Assembly: GCA_030837935.1 (NCBI GenBank)
Contig: JAUQXU010000079.1
Coordinates: 1-6,307 of the forward strand
Direction of reading: 5' to 3'
From: Candidatus Brocadia sp.
Lineage (GTDB): Bacteria; Planctomycetota; Brocadiia; Brocadiales; Brocadiaceae
DNA length: 6,307 nt
The stretch's first letter is position 1; every line of letters starts with the position of its first letter. Positions 1-6,030 of the stretch are shown here, piece after piece. A model generated the notes under the pieces. It saw nothing but the letters and a program-made list of their open reading frames with translations, was not told where the DNA came from and searched no databases. Both the position numbers and the translations under genes were made by a program.

Positions 1-1
1 C

Positions 2-604
2 ATTGAGCAGATTAAAAAGGAGATTTCAATAACTACCTCGGACTATGACCGCGAAAAGCTTCAGGAAAGGCTGGCGAAGATGGCTGGCGGTGTGGTGCAG
101 ATTAATGTAGGAGCCGCAACCGAGAGCGAGATGAAGGAAAAGAAGGCGCGCGTGGAAGACGCGCTCCATGCAACCCGTGCAGCTGTTGAAGAGGGGATCC
201 TTCCTGGCGGCGGCGTATCGCTTTTAAGATGCCTTCCGACTTTGGATGCGCTGAAACTTAAGGGAGATGAGGCCGTGGGTGTTGATATTGTCCGCAGGGC
301 ATTAAGGGCGCCTTTAAGACAGATCGCTACCAATGCGGGAGTAAATGCCGCTATTGTTTTACAAAAAGTGGAAACTGCAAAAGGAAATGAAGGTTATGAT
401 GCCAGCGCAGATCGATATTGTGATATGGTCAGTGAAGGTGTTATTGACCCAACGAAGGTGGTTAGAACGGCATTGCAAAACGCTGCCAGCATATCTACAT
501 TACTCCTTACAACAGATGCCATTGTGGGAAAGATACCAGAGAAGACGAAGATGCCTCCCATGCCGCCAGGCGGTGGATACGGTGGATACGGGGATATGTA
601 TTAA
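2..604 (+). CDS. groEL: Chaperonin GroEL (Hsp60), C-terminal part, 5' truncated by window edge
   Basis: The reading frame is open from base 2 and ends at TAA 602-604, giving about 200 residues, so roughly the first 340 of a usual ~545-residue GroEL lie outside the window. GroEL forms the cytosolic double-ring ATP-driven folding chamber with GroES. Seen directly: the apical-to-equatorial junction (EKLQERLAK.AGGV..INVGAATE.EMKEKK), VEDALHATRAAVEEGI with the Asp at 158-160 that matches the catalytic Asp398 of the E. coli protein, the nucleotide-contacting PGGGV loop (203-217), and the equatorial block GYDAS...GVIDPTKVVRTALQNAAS...LLTTDAIV. An internal ATG at 80 is not the start, because conserved GroEL sequence continues upstream of it. 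The tail is PPMPPGGGYGGYGDMY, a Gly/Tyr-rich variant of the usual GGM repeat. Whether groES lies upstream cannot be seen. Identification is secure. Confidence 0.98.
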   Translation: MEQIKKEISITTSDYDREKLQERLAKMAGGVVQINVGAATESEMKEKKARVEDALHATRAAVEEGILPGGGVSLLRCLPTLDALKLKGDEAVGVDIVRRALRAPLRQIATNAGVNAAIVLQKVETAKGNEGYDASADRYCDMVSEGVIDPTKVVRTALQNAASISTLLLTTDAIVGKIPEKTKMPPMPPGGGYGGYGDMY

Positions 605-647
605 TAACTAGCGAGGCAAAACCCCAGACCGATAAAACACAGTTGCA

Positions 648-693
648 AGTTGTAAGATTTAAATTTTCAACCTACAACTTAAATCTTACAACT
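648..693. repeat. 15-bp perfect inverted repeat downstream of groEL
   Basis: AGTTGTAAGATTTAA (648-662) is exactly inverted at 679-693, with a 16-base spacer. An overlapping alternative pairing exists: AAGTTGTA (647-654) with TACAACTT (673-680). The stem is AT-rich and has no U-tract directly after it, so it is a poor terminator by itself. It may be an mRNA 3'-end stabiliser, a small dispersed palindrome or an insertion remnant. The next bases include ACCACAGATAAAGA (728-741), which resembles a short repeat common in environmental genomes; this is an impression only. Confidence 0.7.
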
Positions 694-760
694 ATTCTTA
701 AAAATTTGACTCATTTATAAAGATAAACCACAGATAAAGATTTTTTAATCCGAAAACACC

Positions 761-805
761 CACCAAATAAAGACCCCGCTCATGAGCGGGGTCTTTTCTT
801 TGGTG
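761..805 (+). terminator. Strong intrinsic terminator with extended palindromic stem
   Basis: Bases 770-795 form a perfect 26-base palindrome (AAGACCCCGCTCA and its inverse), with one further A-T pair at 769/796. The T-rich run TTTTCTTT follows at 794-801. Outside this, CACCAAA (761-767) pairs with TTTGGTG (799-805) across a small internal loop, so the whole 45-base segment is nearly self-complementary. It sits about 160 bases after the groEL stop and probably ends that transcript. Bases preceding the stem are A-rich, so it could also work from the other strand, although no minus-strand gene is seen here. Confidence 0.88.
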
Positions 806-956
806 TCTTCTAATCCATATATCTCTTGCGTCCTCTTGCTGCTTTGTTTCGGAGAGAGAGATTACAAAGCATTTAAGACGTTTTTCATAGTTTCAAGATT
901 TTATTATTGCACCACGGCGAATGAGGATTCATGAAACCCTATTATCCTTAAACCTC
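806..956. other. Gene-free stretch, no convincing function
   Basis: No ORF with start, ribosome site and coding character was found. The only structure is a short inverted repeat, TGCTTTGT (840-847) with ACAAAGCA (864-871), enclosing a purine-rich GGAGAGAGAG run. On the minus strand a frame through 811-890 stays open and reads plausibly (ETKQQEDARDIWIRR), but it has no start codon and runs through the terminator, so it is not called. It may be decayed sequence. Confidence 0.5.
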
Positions 957-985
957 TTGCACTTGAAAATAAAAATTGTTATATT
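957..985 (+). promoter_or_regulatory. Candidate sigma70-type promoter for hsp20-lon
   Basis: TTGCAC (957-962) and TATATT (980-985) are separated by exactly 17 bases in an AT-rich stretch, which predicts a start near 992 and a leader of about 180 bases before the hsp20 ATG. The overlapping TTGAAA (963-968) resembles a heat-shock-sigma -35 (CTTGAAA), but no CCCCAT-like -10 is found at the right distance. No CIRCE operator (TTAGCACTC-N9-GAGTGCTAA) or HAIR-type operator is visible. The assignment is inferred from consensus and position only. Confidence 0.45.
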
Positions 986-1047
986 GTCTTTGTTTTCATA
1001 CTCAATACCGAGGTAAACACTATCACCCGAACGAGTAGAAACGCCTA

Positions 1048-1065
1048 GGGGAGCGGTTTATCCCC
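1048..1065 (+). promoter_or_regulatory. Small GC hairpin in the hsp20 leader
   Basis: GGGGA (1048-1052) pairs with TCCCC (1061-1065) around an 8-base loop, GCGGTTTA. The C-run 1061-1066 can instead pair with the G-run of the next hairpin (1104-1109), so the two structures compete. This makes an attenuator or thermosensor arrangement possible but unproven. Confidence 0.4.
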
Positions 1066-1074
1066 CGCCAAAAT

Positions 1075-1119
1075 GCCGACCACACCTGTCCCCGACTACG
1101 ATCGGGGGAAGTGTTCGGC
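1075..1119 (+). promoter_or_regulatory. Long imperfect hairpin in the hsp20 5' leader
   Basis: Three stem segments line up: GCCGA (1075-1079) with TCGGC (1115-1119), ACAC (1082-1085) with GTGT (1111-1114), and TCCCCGA (1089-1095) with TCGGGGGA (1102-1109) around the loop CTACGA. The structure ends about 50 bases before the chosen hsp20 ATG and is followed by AT-rich, probably unstructured leader with TTTTTGCT. Placement upstream of a small heat-shock gene suggests post-transcriptional control, but the ribosome site is not itself inside the stem. The TCCCCGA/TCGGGGA core could equally be a dispersed palindromic repeat. Confidence 0.55.
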
Positions 1120-1170
1120 GCTATAATTTTTGCTAAAAATGTTAAAATATTTTTGTTAAGAAACTATCAG

Positions 1171-1626
1171 ATGACAATGAACTATAATAGTATTCATTAC
1201 AAAACTGATGCAAAGCAGAATAAACTAGAGAAGCTCTTTGCAGAATTTTTTACCTTTAACAAAAATGTTCCTACCCATTCATCAACTCCATGGCAACCGC
1301 CTACCGACGTCTATGAAACTCCTGATGACGTCATAGTAAAGATGTCTATACCGGGTGCAAAATCAGAGAATATTCACGTTTCCTTTTCAGGAGAAATCCT
1401 TACCATCAGTGGAGCCACAACCGATACCTCACCATATGAGAAGATATGCTTTTATCAAGTAGAAATCCGTTATGGGTACTTTGAAAGGAGCATCTTTATT
1501 CCCAAACCCATTGATACGGAGAATATACAGGCTACGTACAAGGACGGATTTCTCCACGTTATTTTACCTAAGACAAAGCAACAATCATCCCAAAAGCTTT
1601 CAATAAAAATTAACTTTCATCAATAA
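1171..1626 (+). CDS. Small heat-shock protein, Hsp20/alpha-crystallin family
   Basis: A 151-residue ATP-independent cytosolic holdase that would bind unfolding proteins for later refolding or degradation. Start ATG 1171 is chosen because a weak AAGAAA (1158-1163) lies 7 bases upstream and the length fits the family; ATG 1177 is also possible. A GTG at 1111 would add 20 residues (FGAIIFAKNVKIFLLRNYQ), but it lies inside the leader hairpin and the extension is not family-like. The crystallin domain spans about 45-134: W41-P-P-x-DVYET, IPG (60-62), the YGYFERSIFIPKPID segment and A121-x-YKDGFL-x-V-x-LPK, the conserved A-x-x-x-n-G-v-L signature. The C-terminal IKI (145-147) is the I-x-I anchor used for oligomer assembly. 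The gene lies 37 bases before lon, so the pair is likely one operon linking holding and proteolysis. Confidence 0.93.
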   Translation: MTMNYNSIHYKTDAKQNKLEKLFAEFFTFNKNVPTHSSTPWQPPTDVYETPDDVIVKMSIPGAKSENIHVSFSGEILTISGATTDTSPYEKICFYQVEIRYGYFERSIFIPKPIDTENIQATYKDGFLHVILPKTKQQSSQKLSIKINFHQ

Positions 1627-1663
1627 GGTCATAAGAATTAATTCTGGAAGGGTGTGAGATTAT

Positions 1664-4105
1664 ATGGCAGACAATGAAGGCAATGACCCATCAGAAGCTA
1701 AAATCACATTACATCAGAAATCCGATACAGAAGACGGGGATAAGGCAGAAAAGCTAAAGGTACCAAAGGAAATGCCTGTCCTTCCCATCAAAGATACTGT
1801 AGTTTTTCCCAATATGGTGGCTGCCTTAAGCGTCGTTACAGAAAGAGACATTAAACTTTTAAACCACGTTTTGGCAGCGAACCGCTTCCTGGCACTCGTG
1901 GCGCAGAAAGACAAAGATCTCAAGGCCGTAAAACAATCGGATCTGTATGATTACGCCACAGCAGCCGTTGTGCTTCAGATGCTTCGTATGCCGGATAATT
2001 CTGCAAAGATGCTGGTACAAGGCGTTAACAGGATCAGGATAGATGAATACATCCAAACCGATCCGTATTTTAAGGCCAGAGTGACTGTCCTCGAAGATAT
2101 TATTGAGAATGATATGGAAACCGAGGCCTTGTCAAGGAATGCTGCAGATCAGTTTATTCGTATGATATCCATGGCGCCATCCTTACCCGAGGAGTTAAAA
2201 ATCGCGATTGTCAACATTGACAGCCCAAGCCGCCTGGCGGATATGATTGCATCTCACTTGAATATCGGTATGCCTGAAAAGCAGAAAGTACTCGAAGCTA
2301 TTAATGTTAAGGATCGATTACAGAAGGTAACCACCTTTATTAATAGTGAAATGGAAGTATTGGAAATGGCCACAAAAATACAGTCTCAGGTAAAAAACGA
2401 GATGGAAAAAGGGCAAAGGGAATATTATCTGAGGCAGCAGCTCAAAGCGATCCAGGAAGAATTGGGCGAGGGAGATGAGCGCGCCATTGAGGCTAAAGAA
2501 CTGACTAAAAAGATCGAAGAGGCAAAAATGCCTCCGGACGCCAAAAAAGAGGCCGAGCGGGAATTAATCCGACTTGCTAAAATGCCTTCCTCCTCCGCGG
2601 AATATACCGTTTCCAGAACGTATCTCGATTTGCTGGTTGCCATTCCGTGGTCAGTTACCACAACGGATAATCTTGACATTCCGGCGGCCCGTAAGGTGCT
2701 GGACGAAGACCATTATGACCTGGAAAAGGTCAAAGAAAGGATTTTGGAATATCTCGCAGTTCGAAAATTAAAACAGGACATGAAAGGTCCTATTTTGTGC
2801 TTTGTCGGCCCACCAGGCACGGGAAAGACTTCGGTGGGGATGTCGATTGCGCGCGCCATTGGCAGAAAATTCTTCCGTATGTCACTCGGCGGAGTGCGAG
2901 ACGAGGCAGAAATTAGAGGTCACCGGCGTACATACATTGGCGCATTGCCTGGGCGCATTATTCAAGGTCTGCGAAAGGTAGGTTCCAACAATCCCGTATT
3001 CATGTTAGATGAGATTGATAAACTGGGCGCTGATTTTCGCGGAGACCCTTCGGCAGCGTTGCTCGAGGTTTTAGACCCGGAACAAAACCATGCATTTTCA
3101 GATCATTATCTGGATATCCCATTCGACCTATCGAAGGTAATGTTTATTACCACGGCAAACATCTTAGACCCCATCCCTCCTGCTCTAAAAGACCGGATGG
3201 AGGTGCTGGAACTTCCCGGATATACAGCCGATGAAAAGGTATTTATCGCGAAACAGTTTACGATACCGAAGCAATTAAAGGAACACGGATTGACGATAGA
3301 ACAACTTACCATTACGGATGATGTCATCAAGGCCATCATCCGCGATTATACCCGTGAGGCAGGTATCAGAAATTTAGAGCGTGAAATTGCCACTATTTGC
3401 AGAAAAGCAGCCAAAGACATTGCCGCTGGAGAAAAAAAATCTATCGCTGTAACGGCCGACATGCTGCACCTTTTGTTAGGCCCCATCAAGTTTTTCTCAG
3501 AAGTTGCGGACCGGACCTCCGAAGCAGGCGTAGCTACGGGTCTTGCCTGGACACAGGCAGGCGGAGACATCCTTTTTATTGAGGCCACTTCCATGCCTGG
3601 TACGGGAAAACTCTTGTTGACAGGACAGCTGGGTGACGTTATGAAAGAATCTGCCCAGGCTGCAATGAGTTATATTCGGACCAAATTAAAGAAACTAGGA
3701 ATTATCTTCAAGGATTTCAATAAATACGATTTTCATATCCACATTCCCGCAGGCGCTATCCCCAAGGATGGACCTTCTGCGGGTGTAACGATGGCTATGG
3801 CATTGATATCACTATTAAAGGAGACGCCTATTCTTTCTTACGTAGCCATGACGGGAGAGATCACCCTGCGCGGGCGTGTTCTGCCGGTAGGTGGCATCAA
3901 AGAAAAGATACTTGCGGCCAAACGGTCAGGAATCACCACCGTTATCCTGCCAAAACGAAATGAAAAAGACCTGGTCGAAGTGCCTGAAAATGCCAAGAAA
4001 GAGATGAACTTCGTGTTTGTCGAGAAGGTAGATGAGATGTTGCCAGTTGTCTTTGGAACAAAAGAGCCGTCAGTAAAAAAGAAAAGAATATTTAGCAAGG
4101 CATAG
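1664..4105 (+). CDS. lon: ATP-dependent Lon protease (endopeptidase La)
   Basis: A full-length 813-residue LonA-type protease that unfolds and degrades damaged and selected regulatory proteins in the cytosol as a hexamer. Start ATG 1664 has GGAAGGG (1646-1652) upstream, somewhat distant, with a closer weak GAG at 1656-1658. Domains in order: a charged extension (1-36); the N-terminal substrate domain starting at LPIKDTVVFPNM (about 40); a helical coiled-coil region with the conserved KNEMEKGQREYYLRQQLKAIQEELGE; AAA+ with Walker A GPPGTGKT (382-389), Walker B VFMLDEIDK (445-453), sensor-1 Asn499, a DR pair at 510-511 and sensor-2 GIRNLERE (from 567). The serine protease domain has catalytic Ser705 in DGPSAG and Lys748 in GGIKEK, 43 residues apart as in E. 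coli (679/722). All catalytic residues are intact. No terminator is seen before the downstream toxin-antitoxin pair. Confidence 0.98.
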   Translation: MADNEGNDPSEAKITLHQKSDTEDGDKAEKLKVPKEMPVLPIKDTVVFPNMVAALSVVTERDIKLLNHVLAANRFLALVAQKDKDLKAVKQSDLYDYATAAVVLQMLRMPDNSAKMLVQGVNRIRIDEYIQTDPYFKARVTVLEDIIENDMETEALSRNAADQFIRMISMAPSLPEELKIAIVNIDSPSRLADMIASHLNIGMPEKQKVLEAINVKDRLQKVTTFINSEMEVLEMATKIQSQVKNEMEKGQREYYLRQQLKAIQEELGEGDERAIEAKELTKKIEEAKMPPDAKKEAERELIRLAKMPSSSAEYTVSRTYLDLLVAIPWSVTTTDNLDIPAARKVLDEDHYDLEKVKERILEYLAVRKLKQDMKGPILCFVGPPGTGKTSVGMSIARAIGRKFFRMSLGGVRDEAEIRGHRRTYIGALPGRIIQGLRKVGSNNPVFMLDEIDKLGADFRGDPSAALLEVLDPEQNHAFSDHYLDIPFDLSKVMFITTANILDPIPPALKDRMEVLELPGYTADEKVFIAKQFTIPKQLKEHGLTIEQLTITDDVIKAIIRDYTREAGIRNLEREIATICRKAAKDIAAGEKKSIAVTADMLHLLLGPIKFFSEVADRTSEAGVATGLAWTQAGGDILFIEATSMPGTGKLLLTGQLGDVMKESAQAAMSYIRTKLKKLGIIFKDFNKYDFHIHIPAGAIPKDGPSAGVTMAMALISLLKETPILSYVAMTGEITLRGRVLPVGGIKEKILAAKRSGITTVILPKRNEKDLVEVPENAKKEMNFVFVEKVDEMLPVVFGTKEPSVKKKRIFSKA

Positions 4106-4156
4106 AACAATAGTTCAGGCAGCCAAAGCAGAAAATTTAATTGAGGTAGTTCGTAT

Positions 4157-4384
4157 ATGAATATAACAATTAAGAAACAGGCAAAGGAAGCGATTGAAAC
4201 TCTTTCTGATAAAAAGGCCCGTGTTGCCTTGGATTTCATCAATTATCTCAGGGAAAGAGAGGAATGGGAGGCAACAGACGAACTTCTTTCTGACGAAAAA
4301 CTTTTGATGGACTACAAGGCGGCGAGAGAAGAAATTAAAAAAGGCAATATGGTAAAATGGAAAAATATCAAGAGAAATGTTTGA
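4157..4384 (+). CDS. Putative type II antitoxin, cognate to the RelE/ParE-like toxin downstream
   Basis: A 75-residue, highly charged, mostly helical protein with GAGG (4143-4146) 10 bases before the ATG. The segment ALDFINYLREREEWEATDELLSDEKLL followed by an AREEIKKGN...W tail resembles small antitoxins paired with RelE/ParE toxins. Such proteins usually bind operator DNA with the N-terminal half and wrap the toxin with the C-terminal half; those roles are inferred from the family pattern. Its stop overlaps the toxin start by 8 bases, the typical antitoxin-first order with translational coupling. It begins 51 bases after lon, and Lon is a known degrader of type II antitoxins in other bacteria. 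Identification rests mainly on size, context and motif impression. Confidence 0.75.
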   Translation: MNITIKKQAKEAIETLSDKKARVALDFINYLREREEWEATDELLSDEKLLMDYKAAREEIKKGNMVKWKNIKRNV

Positions 4385-4637
4385 GATAGAATTTTCCAGA
4401 AAGGCCGAGAAATATTACCATTCTGCAAATGAAAAGACTGTGAGAATTCTCAACAGATGTCTTGAAATTATCGCTAAAGAACCTTTTTATCATACAAACA
4501 TAAAGAAACTGCACGGAGAGTTTGAAGGAAGCTATAGATACAGGTCGGGAAGTTTAAGAATTATATATTCTGTGAATGAAGAAGAAAATATTGTTTATAT
4601 TGAAATAATTACGGATAGAGGAATGTCTTATAGGTGA
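4377..4637 (+). CDS. RelE/ParE-superfamily toxin
   Basis: 86 residues, the normal size for the family. It opens with a beta strand (FEIEFSRKAEKYY), has two helices and then the diagnostic sheet KKLHGEFEGSYRYRSGSLRIIYSV, followed by IVYIEIITDRGMSYR. Arg61, Arg81 and Tyr85 fall at places close to the RNA-cleaving residues of E. coli RelE (Arg61, Arg81, Tyr87), and Lys43/Lys44 could supply the lysines, so ribosome-dependent mRNA cleavage is the favoured activity. A ParE-like gyrase poison is not excluded. A purine-rich AAGAGAA directly precedes ATG 4377, and the start overlaps the antitoxin end, so translation is probably coupled. Confidence 0.87.
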   Translation: MFEIEFSRKAEKYYHSANEKTVRILNRCLEIIAKEPFYHTNIKKLHGEFEGSYRYRSGSLRIIYSVNEEENIVYIEIITDRGMSYR

Positions 4638-4639
4638 AT

Positions 4640-4771
4640 ATGGGATTGAGCAAAGCAATACTCAACGAATCTGACTCCCCACGAGAAGTATCTCTATCAT
4701 TTGCGTTCCCATCTCTGTTAGGAAAAGAGTTGATTTGGAATAAAAAAACAGGAGAAGAAAAAGATTTTTAG
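4640..4771 (+). CDS. Small ORF of 43 codons, unknown, possibly a remnant
   Basis: ATG 4640 lies two bases after the toxin stop, with AGGTGA (4632-4637) just upstream, closer than ideal for a ribosome site. The product (MGLSKAILNESDSPREV... LIWNKKTGEEKDF) has no family I recognise. Its second half (GKELIWNKKTGEEKDF) reads like real protein and could be a decayed fragment of a longer gene or a third small gene of the toxin-antitoxin operon. A chance ORF remains quite possible. Confidence 0.25.
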   Translation: MGLSKAILNESDSPREVSLSFAFPSLLGKELIWNKKTGEEKDF

Positions 4772-4805
4772 TAAGACCAAGATTAACCACTTAGGAATTT
4801 CAACT

Positions 4806-4862
4806 TACCCACGAAAGACACGAAAATGGGTAAATTCGTTCTTTTCATATGTTTTGTGGGTA
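4806..4862. repeat. Imperfect 21-nt inverted repeat, dispersed-palindrome type
   Basis: The arm at 4806-4826 (TACCCACGAAAGACACGAAAA) matches the inverse of 4842-4862 at 17 of 21 positions, with a 15-base loop. Three of the four mismatches are transitions that keep G-U pairing possible on one strand. The CCACGAAAGACACGAAA motif resembles a small repeat I associate with several environmental genomes. It lies in the gap before the nuclease-like gene and may mark the edge of an acquired segment. No U-tract follows, so it is not a typical terminator. Confidence 0.6.
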
Positions 4863-4903
4863 GTAATGCCGATTCTAAAGGCAGCCTACCTTGACAGAGG
4901 ATT

Positions 4904-5941
4904 ATGGATAGAGAGTTATTAAATAAAATTGCAACTACGGATTATTTGAATTTTGACGGGAACGAGCAAAATGTGAAATATAACATCGTTCTTAAATTGT
5001 TTAATGCTTTCGGTTATGACAGACTTGACCTCGAACATGCTGCGCAAGGTAGTAGGTTAGATATAAATATTGGGAACAAAATAATTATTGAGACCAAAGC
5101 ATTTGATAAAAATCTAGACAGTTATGTTTCCCAATTAAAACAATATTGCGATATCGAGAGACCTTTTGGGGCTATTTTAAATACTGGAAAACAATTTCGA
5201 TTCTATTCACCATTGATGCGTGTTACAGATTTTGCGGATACTTTGATTTATGAATTTTCTATAAAAGACTTCGCAAGAGATGAAGTGGCTGAAAGAATTA
5301 GCAAAATAATTGGCATCGAAAACTTCAAGAATGAAACTTATATCATATTCATCGAAGAAAGAGAAAAAGAACTAAAACAAATAAAAGAGTTTTTCAGCGA
5401 ATTTGATAAAAGAAAATCTGAAGATATCCAAAAAATTAAGAACGATATTTCTCAACTTGAAAGTGAGATTGAAAAACTTAATAGCGAAATGAGATTTAAA
5501 CAACAGGAAATTGAACAAATTAAAAGTAAACAGCAACCGGAAAAAGATGAACTCTACGAGAAACATTTCGTTCCGAGGACAATTGAAGTTCAGCCAATAA
5601 CAAAACCAGTTCCAACCCCGTCACCAATTATTCAACCAATTCCAACCGATGGAAAGACTTATGTAATTGATAGCCTAAAAGAAGGTGTGAAAGCATACGG
5701 ACAATTTTACGATTCTAAAAGATTCAAAGTATTGAAAGGCTCAACTGTATCAATCAACCTTGACGATTCATTTGGAAAAGGAGCAGCAGACGGAGCTTAT
5801 GAGCTAAGAAATGAACTTGAGAAATCAGGAATCATTAACTCAAACAGACAATTTACCGAAGATTATACTTTTAATTCAATTAGTCAAGCTGCTTGCGTTG
5901 TTTTGGGTGGTAGTCGAAGTGGTCCGAGAGAGTGGAAATAA
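4904..5941 (+). CDS. PD-(D/E)xK nuclease-like N-terminus, coiled coil and C-terminal DUF4357-like domain
   Basis: A 345-residue protein with AGAGG (4896-4900) close before the ATG. Residues 1-125 resemble the nuclease domain of type I restriction HsdR subunits: helix E21-x-x-V, AFGYD, then L52-D53-I...I62-E63-T-K65, a D...ExK catalytic set, followed by Q77LKQY81, matching the QxxxY motif of that family, and a RFY strand (99-101). Residues about 150-215 are a Lys/Glu-rich coiled coil. Residues 224-248 form a Pro-rich linker (PVPTPSPIIQPIP). Residues 262-345 match DUF4357 as I recall it: a KVLKGST strand, helix LRNELEKSGII, DYTFNSISQAACVVLGG and REWK. No helicase or ATPase is present, so it is not a restriction motor subunit. 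Expected activity is DNA binding or cleavage, perhaps defensive. The gene is visibly more AT-rich than lon, suggesting acquisition. The protein ends right at REWK, where relatives often run a little longer. Confidence 0.8.
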   Translation: MDRELLNKIATTDYLNFDGNEQNVKYNIVLKLFNAFGYDRLDLEHAAQGSRLDINIGNKIIIETKAFDKNLDSYVSQLKQYCDIERPFGAILNTGKQFRFYSPLMRVTDFADTLIYEFSIKDFARDEVAERISKIIGIENFKNETYIIFIEEREKELKQIKEFFSEFDKRKSEDIQKIKNDISQLESEIEKLNSEMRFKQQEIEQIKSKQQPEKDELYEKHFVPRTIEVQPITKPVPTPSPIIQPIPTDGKTYVIDSLKEGVKAYGQFYDSKRFKVLKGSTVSINLDDSFGKGAADGAYELRNELEKSGIINSNRQFTEDYTFNSISQAACVVLGGSRSGPREWK

Positions 5942-6030
5942 AGTAGTAGCCAACATAGGGCTTATGAAATGGTGGGGGAAATGCATAATTGAAAGTGTAG
6001 TAATTTTATATAGATAGACAGGGGCTCACC
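5942..6030. promoter_or_regulatory. Short intergenic gap with possible weak promoter
   Basis: TTGAAA (5989-5994) could act as a -35 with TAGATA (6011-6016) at 16 bases, or with the overlapping TATATA (6007-6012), but spacing and match are poor. No hairpin with a T-run follows the nuclease stop, so read-through from the nuclease gene into the downstream genes is just as plausible. Confidence 0.2.

Noticed and set aside
61..333. 90-codon minus-strand ORF inside groEL
   Set aside because: Antisense to conserved GroEL sequence; low-complexity Ser/Ala product typical of a shadow frame.
740..890. Open minus-strand frame including ETKQQEDARDIWIRR
   Set aside because: No start codon or ribosome site, and the frame runs through the perfect terminator palindrome; at most a decayed fragment.
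605..1110. CRISPR array or tRNA gene in the long gap
   Set aside because: No regularly spaced direct repeats and no cloverleaf with TTCRANY arm and acceptor pairing were seen.
1122..1127. Perfect TATAAT near the hsp20 start as a promoter -10
   Set aside because: The matching -35 position (about 1099-1104) reads CGATCG and lies inside the hairpin; the 957-985 pair fits better.
930..1170. CIRCE or HspR operator upstream of hsp20
   Set aside because: No TTAGCACTC-N9-GAGTGCTAA or CTTGAGT-N7-ACTCAAG match was found in the leader or promoter region.
3838..4242. 134-codon minus-strand ORF overlapping the lon 3' end and the antitoxin start
   Set aside because: It lies antisense to the strongly conserved Lon protease domain, and its product has no recognisable motif; it is a shadow of the lon codons.
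5811..6017. 68-codon + strand ORF overlapping the end of the nuclease-DUF4357 gene
   Set aside because: Most of it reads the DUF4357 codons out of frame, and the portion past the stop has no family-like sequence, so it is neither a separate gene nor a clear frameshifted tail.
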